From contig NW_006920410.1 in NCBI RefSeq assembly GCF_000344685.1, forward strand, positions 2,539,594-2,603,593: a DNA stretch of 64,000 bases. The letters are read 5' to 3'. Within the stretch, counting starts at the first letter, position 1. Every line of letters begins with the position of its first letter. Below, one piece after another: positions 58,060 to 64,000 of this stretch. The position numbers and the translations under genes are program-made. The stretch comes from Gloeophyllum trabeum ATCC 11539 (lineage: Eukaryota > Basidiomycota > Agaricomycetes > Gloeophyllales > Gloeophyllaceae). Under the pieces are notes generated by a model. That model had not been told where the DNA came from. It made no database searches and worked only from the letters and a program-made list of their open reading frames with translations.

Positions 58060-59628
58060 ATGTCTCAAGTGCAGTTCAGAGGGTACGCTATAACTGGTTT
58101 GTGCTCACCGCTGCGCATACCAGTGTCCTTGCGCTGACGCCTGTTCACCATAAGATCCTAAGAAATGGGTGAGTTTGATAGGAAACGAAGCGCTCAGATG
58201 ATGTAAGACTGCGCCATGTCTAGAGTGATTTCAGCATCATCGACATCAAACCGAAAACATTCGAGGAGACAGACGTCGAGATAGCGATCACTCACTGCGG
58301 GTAAGGGCCTGCACGCATTTATCGAGCTTGTTCCAATGCTCACTACCGACCGTAGCGTTTGTGGATCTGATGTTCACATGATTACTCAAGGGTAAGTATG
58401 GATCACGTACGTAAGTATGCGTATGTGGTCAGTCGTCACTTTCTTTTCCAGTTGGGGAGAGGCGCCTTTCCCCCTGGTTGTTGGGTACGTCTGGACCTTG
58501 TCTCCAGGGTGTTCCCAAGCCGTCTAATCTCGTCGTGATCCGCCAGGCACGAGATCGTAGGGAAGGTCACCCGGGTTGGCTCGCAAGTCAAAGAGTTCAA
58601 AGTCGGCGATCGTGCTGGCGTCGGAGCTCAGGTCGCTAGCTGCTACGAGTGTCGCGCTTGCAAATCGGACAACGAGAATTATTGCCCCAAATCGCTTAGC
58701 ACCTACGTTCGCCAGATCCCCTCGGATTAATCACTCAACTTATGCTTGACCTTTACAGGCGGACAAGTACCCTGACGGGGTGGTCACCCAGGGTGGCTAC
58801 TCTACCGCCATCCGAGCGCATGAGCAATTTGTCTTCCCGATCCCCGAAGCTCTTGAGTCGCGCTATGCAGCTTCTATGTTGTGCGCGGGGCTCACCGTAT
58901 TTTCTCCTCTCAAACGCAATGGCGCAGGACCTGGGAAAAAAGTCGGTATCGTTGGGATAGGCGGCTTGGTGAGTGTCCACGGTGCATGCCGTGAAGACTG
59001 TGACTGATCTGCCACAGGGTCACTATGCCATCATGTTCGCCAAGGCCATGGGTGCTGAGGTGTATGCCTTTACTCACGACAAGAGCAAAGTCGAAGATAT
59101 CAAGAAGATGGGAGCCGACCATGTCATTGTCACGGACGATGTCAGTGTTCCCACGTATCTCCGTGTACCGCCTTCTGATATTGCTGCCTTATTCAGAAAG
59201 GCGACTTTGCCAAAGAGCTGGCCCATTCGTTGGATCTCATAGTTTCAACTCGAGACGTGGCCGAGGGCATGCCGTTGCAACAATATCTCAGCATGCTTTG
59301 GGTCCATGGCCGATTCGTTACGGTGGGACTGCCAGACAAGCCCCTCCCACAGCTGACTGCCTTCGACTTGAATCCTAACGGGTGTTTCTTGGGGAGCTCC
59401 CATATAGGGAGCAAGAAGGAGGCGATAGAGATGTTGCAGCTAGCAGCTGACAAAGACATCAAACCTTGGTATGCAGTGTCTTCGTCTCATTGAAAGTTGC
59501 CATACGTCTGATACCCTTTTGCATTCAGGATCGAGGAGTTGCCTATGAAGGACGTCCAGCAAGCTGTGGAGAGACTCAAGCGGAACGATGTTCGATACCG
59601 CTTCATCCTGACCCAGGACATAGCCTAA
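58060..59628 (+). CDS. Adh6-like zinc alcohol dehydrogenase, tandem copy 2
   Basis: Same family and expected reaction as copy 1. Exons 58060-58096, 58155-58168, 58224-58300, 58356-58391, 58452-58484, 58547-58706, 58759-58968, 59018-59140, 59197-59468 and 59529-59628 encode 353 residues. The first eight exons have exactly the lengths of copy 1. Zinc and cofactor motifs are intact: CGVCGSDVHM, GHEIVGK, CYECRACKSDNENYC and GIGGLGHYAI. It ends RYRFILTQDIA, five residues shorter than copy 1. The first donor is GTTTGT rather than GTAAGT, the only unusual splice site. No sign of decay. Confidence 0.93.
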
Positions 59629-60640
59629 CCTACATCGTCGGTTCATTCTCGTAGGCGGCACCAATTTGACTGTGGGTAGGTGTAGAGAAGAACGTAAATA
59701 GTGTCGCGAATAGAACAGTTGTTTGTATTGATTCGTATCAGGAGCTCTAGGAAGTCATTTCAATTCCATCAATCACTGAAGGACCAATCAGCATGCGAGT
59801 CAGCCCTTCCGAAACAAAACTGCAGCTTCAAGCCGTATACTCCCGAACCATTCAAGCGTTTAAATATACAGTCTGCGCATGGTTCCCTCTTGAAAGTACA
59901 CAGGATATGCGTGAGGCGGCTATAGGAATACAATACCTGGAGCTAGGACTTCAAGTTGGAAGCCCCGGCGTCAGGAATAACGCTGTTAGCATCGCCTCCG
60001 CGTCGAAGAGACCGTGTAGGTGGATAGTCACTACCAGCGCTTCATTTTAAGACTTCAGCAACCACAGTCCCGCGCAGGTCGAAGGGAACATCTTCTGCCT
60101 GTGCTGCACCTCGCTTTCCGCGATTAATCCGCTCCCATGATAGTCAGAAGGTCTCGGCATTCCGGTCCTAGATAAGGTGCATATTCCCGTCATATTTTTA
60201 GTCGCGATGAACTCTACATAACGGCATGGAGAGGTCATAGAGCATACCCTTGTCGTACCTGGAAGATGCCTCTCGCCGTTTGCGGTTATACTTGGCTCTG
60301 CTTGTGACTCACGTACCTTCTTCTAATAACCTCGCGTCTTCTGCGGGTTATGGCAATAGGAGGCTGAGCGAATAACTCCCTCGCAGGCATTTTACGTTTC
60401 CTGAATAGAAGGGGTGATATTACCTTCGAGATCCCACTGCGGGTCTGCATCAATCCAAACTTGGGATAGAAGAGCGCTCGTGGACTACCCTGGAAGCAGA
60501 TAACCTGGAGACGAATGACCTCACAATGAGCTGCTTATCCGGGGTTGAGCCGTGCGTGATGATATGGCTTTCCCCCATACTTAAGCACCCCAACAGCGCG
60601 CCTGATAGGCGCACGTCTACTCGTCAGGTCTCCAGTAACC
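59629..60640. other. Spacer between dehydrogenase copies 2 and 3
   Basis: About 1 kb with no recognised gene, longer than the spacer between copies 1 and 2. Only short unrelated open frames occur. No LTR or transposon motif was seen here. Confidence 0.5.
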
Positions 60641-61828
60641 ATGTCCTTCATCGGCACAATCAAACGGCGCTTCAGCCCCGGCCAATCCAATCAGCAGCAT
60701 CCTGCTGCTGCAACCCAGCAGGCAGCTCCAACAAACGTGGAATTCAAGGGATATGCTGTGACCGGTGGGAAACTCCTGAAGCTCGCATTTCTTTATAGAT
60801 TGCTCATTGCGAACAAATTCTAGATGCAAGCAACTGGGTAAGCCGGATAAGCAGAGGGGGAGGGGAGAGGATGGGGCGGTGACGGAGCTAAGGTCAAGCT
60901 GACGGCAATGCACAGAGCTCGTTCAACGTGATCGATTTCCAACCTAAGACATGGGAAGATACCGACATTGAGCTTGCTATCACGCATTGCGGGTGAGCCT
61001 CGACATACCTTCCAGACGTGCACTGCATGCTCACCGTATGATAGCGTCTGCGGCTCAGACGTGCATACTATTACATCGGGGTAGGGGCGACAGACCACCA
61101 TCATGACCCATACAATCCTAACTTTTATTGATAGATGGGGATCTTTCCCAACGCCGCTGGTAGTTGGGTAAGTGCAGCAACAAGACACAGGGAGCACTCA
61201 ACTACTTAACATGTTTCAAACCGCAGGCACGAAATCATCGGGAAAGTCACCCGCGTTGGGTCCAAGGTCAAGGGCTTCAAAGTCGGTGATCGAGCGGGAG
61301 TAGGGGCACAGATTGGTGCCTGCTACTCATGCCGCGCGTGTAAGACGGATAATGAACAATACTGCCCCAAGAAGATTAACACCTACGTACGTGGCTTCTC
61401 CGACTCGATATGGGATAAGCTTTCAATCCTGATCTTCTGACAGGCCGGCGAATACCCTGATGGAGTGAAGACCCAGGGAGGGTATTCCATGGCAATCCGG
61501 GCGCACGAGCAGTTCGTTTTCCCGATACCAGAGAAGCTCGAGTCGCGCTACGCCGCCTCCATGCTCTGTGCTGGCCTGACGGTGTATTCTCCGCTGAAGC
61601 GCCACGGCGCTGGCCCCGGAAAGAAAGTCGGAATCCTTGGCATAGGCGGTCTTGTAAGTGATGCTTATACTCTACATCTCACGGAGGCTGAGCCATGCAT
61701 CGTAGGGACACTATGCCGTATTGTTCGCGAAGGCCATGGGGTCGGAGGTGTACGCGTTCACTCATAGCGAGAGCAAGGTCGAAGACATCAAGAAAATGGG
61801 AGCAGATCATGTCATTGTAACAGACGAG
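60641..61828 (+). pseudogene. Adh6-like dehydrogenase, tandem copy 3, cut off by a retrotransposon
   Basis: Exons 60641-60764, 60824-60837, 60916-60992, 61045-61080, 61135-61167, 61227-61386, 61444-61653 and 61706-61828 match copies 1 and 2 in order and length, except that exon 1 is 87 nt longer. All motifs up to the cofactor fold are intact: CGVCGSDVHT, GHEIIGK, CYSCRACKTDNEQYC and GIGGLGHYAV. Exon 8 ends at GAG followed by GCAAGC, a GC-type donor. A copia LTR begins 88 bp later, before the place of exon 9, so the last two exons (about 125 residues) are not in the window. Either the gene is dead or it has a giant intron; I judge it probably disrupted. The added N-terminus (SFIGTIKRRFSPGQ...) is Gln/Ala-rich. 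Confidence 0.8.
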
Positions 61829-61916
61829 GCAAGCGGGAAGCTTTCCAGACTGATGTTCGAGGTGATGAAGAGTTATGGAGGCAGCAGCACGCACAGTGCG
61901 CCCTACACAACTCACC

Positions 61917-62191
61917 TGTATTGGTTGGATGCTGTAGCTACTGGTAAAGCTCGTATGAACGACCCTTGTCATTAGGCAGCAGAGCTGCAGGGTATATATA
62001 CACTGTGGCCCATAGGCTGACTAAGCTACGTGGAATATCTATAATCCTACTGAGCTCCACCTATGATGTCACTGACCCACATGAGCTCTGTGCCCTGTAC
62101 AATAATGGAATATACCAGAATATTCCAGAGGATTCCGGTACGTTCTGGTACATTGTAGAACCTGGCAGCTAAGTCAGCGCCCAGTTCAACA
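61917..62191 (-). repeat. 3' LTR of the copia element
   Basis: About 275 bp, starting TGTTGAAC and ending CCAATACA on the minus strand, so bounded by TG...CA. It contains a TATATATA box near 61992-62000. The start is fixed by the adjacent polypurine tract; the far end is inferred from the TG/CA rule and could be off by some bases. Confidence 0.7.
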
Positions 62192-62202
62192 CTCCCCCTT
62201 GC
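62192..62202 (-). other. Polypurine tract of the copia element
   Basis: AGCAAGGGGGAG-type purine run on the minus strand directly before the LTR start. It is the usual primer for plus-strand synthesis in LTR elements. Confidence 0.75.
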
Positions 62203-62248
62203 TAAATGCCGCGGATAATCGCGCATGCAAGCGTTGGGCTGACTTAGA

Positions 62249-64000
62249 TTACTTGTAGAACCTAAGTCCAAGTTGCGCTCTGAAGCGCAAGAACTTGACA
62301 TGTCCTAAGTTCTTAGTGAACATGTCAGCAGGGTTATTCTCGCCATCGATGTAGAATACTTCAACTTTCTTCTGCTCGATGACTTCCCTGATATAATGAT
62401 AGCGAATGTCAATATGTTTAGACCTTCGCTCGGTGACTGGATTAGATGCAAGGAATATAGATCCTTGGTTGTCACCGCAAATAGGAATGGGGCCGAGTTG
62501 GTAGCCTAACTCATCGAAGAGTTGCTTTACCCATACACATTGGCGGCTGCAATCACTGAGCGCCATGTACTCGGCTTCAGTGGAGGATAGCGCAACAGTT
62601 TTCTGCGCTCTCGACTGCCAACTGAATATGCCATTGGCTAATTTAAGGAAGTAACCGGTTTGGGACTTCCTGGTACTGGGATCTGATGCCCAGTCCGAAT
62701 CAGTGCACGCAGTAATACCAAGTCCACTAGCACCATCAAAAGCTAGTGTGTAATTACGAGTCCCGATTAGATAGCGGCAGATATACAGCGCTTTGTCTAA
62801 ATGGGCTTGAGATGGATTAGCAGCAAATTGCGCTAACTTGGTAACTGCATAGCTGATATCCGGTCGAGTTCCAAGCATGATATAGAGCAAGGAACCGATC
62901 ACAGTTTGGAACCGGCTACGAAGAGTAGGATTGACCGGGCCATTGTGAGGTTCAGGTCGATAGCCTGCAGGGAGAGGAGTTGGTGCAGATTTTGCATTCT
63001 GCATGCCACAACGCTGCAGCACTTTATCAAGGTAGGCGATCTGATCCAGATGAATCTCTCGGCCTTGCCTTGTAATGCGCATGCGAAGGAATTCCTTGAC
63101 ATCGCCAAGGTCCCTGCATTCCCACTTCTTCATGAATCGTGACTTAACATCTGTCACGAGAGACTTGTCCTTGCCAAAGAACAAGGCATCGTCTACATAG
63201 ACGACTATAATAATCATGCGGCCATCCTTCTCCTTGAATAAGAAGATGCCAGCATCGGTAGTTAGACGTTTGCAGCCTAATTTCTCCAAAGACTCAGCAA
63301 GTGTGCGCCACCAGGCAAGCCCCGCTTGCTTAAGTCCGTAGAGTGCACGGCGCAGTCTACAAACCTTGTGCTCCTGGCCTTTTACGGCGAAGCCTTCAGG
63401 TTGTTCCATATATATCTCCTCATCCAGTTTGCCATAAAGATAGGCATTGCGCACGTCGAGTCCAGATATGTGCCAGTCCTCAAGCGCTGCTAGCGCGAGC
63501 ATAAGGCGCACTGTCTCAAAGCGCACAACTGGTGAGAATATTTGGTCGAAGTCTATACCTTCAACCTGCGAGAAGCCTTTAGCGACTAATCTCGCTTTGC
63601 GACGTCCATCTGATTTGACGTCAAATACCCAGCGACATTTTATGACTTTACGCCCTTTAGGGCGGTCAACCAAGTCGAAGACTCTGCGCCGACGAAGTGC
63701 ATCCAATTCTTCGTGGCAAGCAGCTCTCCATTCCTTCTGCTTCTCTGGTGGTAAGCGAAGGATATCGCGGTACGTCCATTCTCTGACATTGGACGTGTCT
63801 GGATCATCTGCCTCAGGCGAAATAGCCTTCAGAAGCAGGTAATTGATCAATGGTACTCCCCCTTCCCGGCATAGCTGTGCCAGAAGTAACTCATCAGCGT
63901 CGTGTTCAGACCGCTGGTCAGAGGCTTCAGGAGCGACTGGCTCATGCGAAGCACCCGGGGATTGAGCAGGAGGGTCGCGAGGTGGAGGGGCAGAGCTAGG
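62249..64000 (-). CDS. Copia polyprotein fragment: reverse transcriptase and RNase H (partial)
   Basis: Open frame from the right edge to a stop at 62249 with no break, at least 583 codons. The reverse transcriptase has KCRWVFDVKSDGRRKARLVA, GIDFDQIFSPVVRFETVR, LDVRNAYLYGKLDEEIYMEQ, LYGLKQAGLAWW and the catalytic VVYVDDALFFG. The RNase H domain has ACTDSDWASDPSTRKSQTGY, LSSTEAEYMALSDC, CGDNQGSIFLA and KHIDIRYHYIRE. These are diagnostic of Ty1/copia (Pseudoviridae-type) elements. The upstream part of the polyprotein is outside the window. Confidence 0.95.
   Translation of the reverse strand, partial: PSSAPPPRDPPAQSPGASHEPVAPEASDQRSEHDADELLLAQLCREGGVPLINYLLLKAISPEADDPDTSNVREWTYRDILRLPPEKQKEWRAACHEELDALRRRRVFDLVDRPKGRKVIKCRWVFDVKSDGRRKARLVAKGFSQVEGIDFDQIFSPVVRFETVRLMLALAALEDWHISGLDVRNAYLYGKLDEEIYMEQPEGFAVKGQEHKVCRLRRALYGLKQAGLAWWRTLAESLEKLGCKRLTTDAGIFLFKEKDGRMIIIVVYVDDALFFGKDKSLVTDVKSRFMKKWECRDLGDVKEFLRMRITRQGREIHLDQIAYLDKVLQRCGMQNAKSAPTPLPAGYRPEPHNGPVNPTLRSRFQTVIGSLLYIMLGTRPDISYAVTKLAQFAANPSQAHLDKALYICRYLIGTRNYTLAFDGASGLGITACTDSDWASDPSTRKSQTGYFLKLANGIFSWQSRAQKTVALSSTEAEYMALSDCSRQCVWVKQLFDELGYQLGPIPICGDNQGSIFLASNPVTERRSKHIDIRYHYIREVIEQKKVEVFYIDGENNPADMFTKNLGHVKFLRFRAQLGLRFYK

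Larger units (their letters stand above)
61917..64000 (-). mobile_element. Ty1/copia LTR retrotransposon, 3' part (continues beyond window)
   Basis: On the minus strand the window holds the end of the pol frame, a polypurine tract and the 3' LTR, in the normal order. The 5' LTR, gag, protease and integrase lie to the right of position 64000. The uninterrupted reverse transcriptase/RNase H frame suggests a recent insertion. It lies antisense to the dehydrogenase array. The five bases before the LTR, TCACC, are the expected left target-site copy. Confidence 0.9.

Noticed and set aside
62906..63842. Plus-strand open frames inside the copia element
   Set aside because: They are antisense to the reverse transcriptase frame and have no features of their own.

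Overview
The window is a stretch of nuclear chromosome from a filamentous basidiomycete, most likely an Agaricomycete. The evidence is very dense splicing with short (about 45-75 bp) GT-AG introns in almost every gene, tight gene packing on both strands, a PriA-type cysteine-rich secreted protein, and core eukaryotic housekeeping genes. No tRNA, rRNA, CRISPR array or prokaryotic operon was found. Gene models were built by reading splice junctions by eye and checking that reading phase is kept across every exon; transcript ends are not known.

Layout. 1-3.3 kb: the 3' part of an Arp1 (dynactin) gene, ribosomal protein eS24, and a divergent UPF0132/Tic20-like membrane protein. 3.6-6.3 kb: two secreted-protein genes, the second PriA-like with an internal exon duplication. 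7.2-9.4 kb: the PP2A scaffold subunit A. 9.4-11.6 kb: a 2.2 kb stretch with no recognisable gene but a diverged repeat. 11.6-19.0 kb: a glucose-6-phosphate 1-epimerase and the 20-exon REV3 gene (DNA polymerase zeta). 19.1-26.7 kb: a small four-span membrane protein, the diphthamide gene DPH7, a TMEM135-like peroxisomal protein and a large LIM-domain protein. 27.3-34.4 kb: an uncharacterised seven-span protein with a very long tail, a J-domain protein and a 20-exon acyl-CoA ligase with microexons as short as 4 nt. 34.6-42.3 kb: a 1456-residue CNH protein carrying a GYF domain, cyclin H/Ccl1 of TFIIH, and a GPI-anchored Ser/Thr-rich surface protein. 42.5-50.8 kb: an unknown 795-residue helical protein with MCB cell-cycle boxes in front of it, Pol III subunit RPC5/Rpc37, a second seven-span protein, the adenylate kinase Fap7 and a DUF7726-type protein. 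51.8-54.2 kb: a C2H2 transcription factor. 55.9-64 kb: three tandem Adh6-like zinc alcohol dehydrogenases; the third is split from its last exons by a Ty1/copia retrotransposon that runs off the right edge.

Most genes are housekeeping functions in translation (eS24, DPH7, Fap7), transcription (Ccl1, Rpc37), DNA repair (REV3), signalling (PP2A-A, CNH/GYF, LIM) and lipid or carbonyl metabolism (acyl-CoA ligase, TMEM135-like, dehydrogenases). Neighbouring genes do not form one pathway apart from the dehydrogenase tandem array. The least explained items are the two seven-span proteins, the GYF-in-CNH architecture, and the unknown gene behind the MCB boxes.
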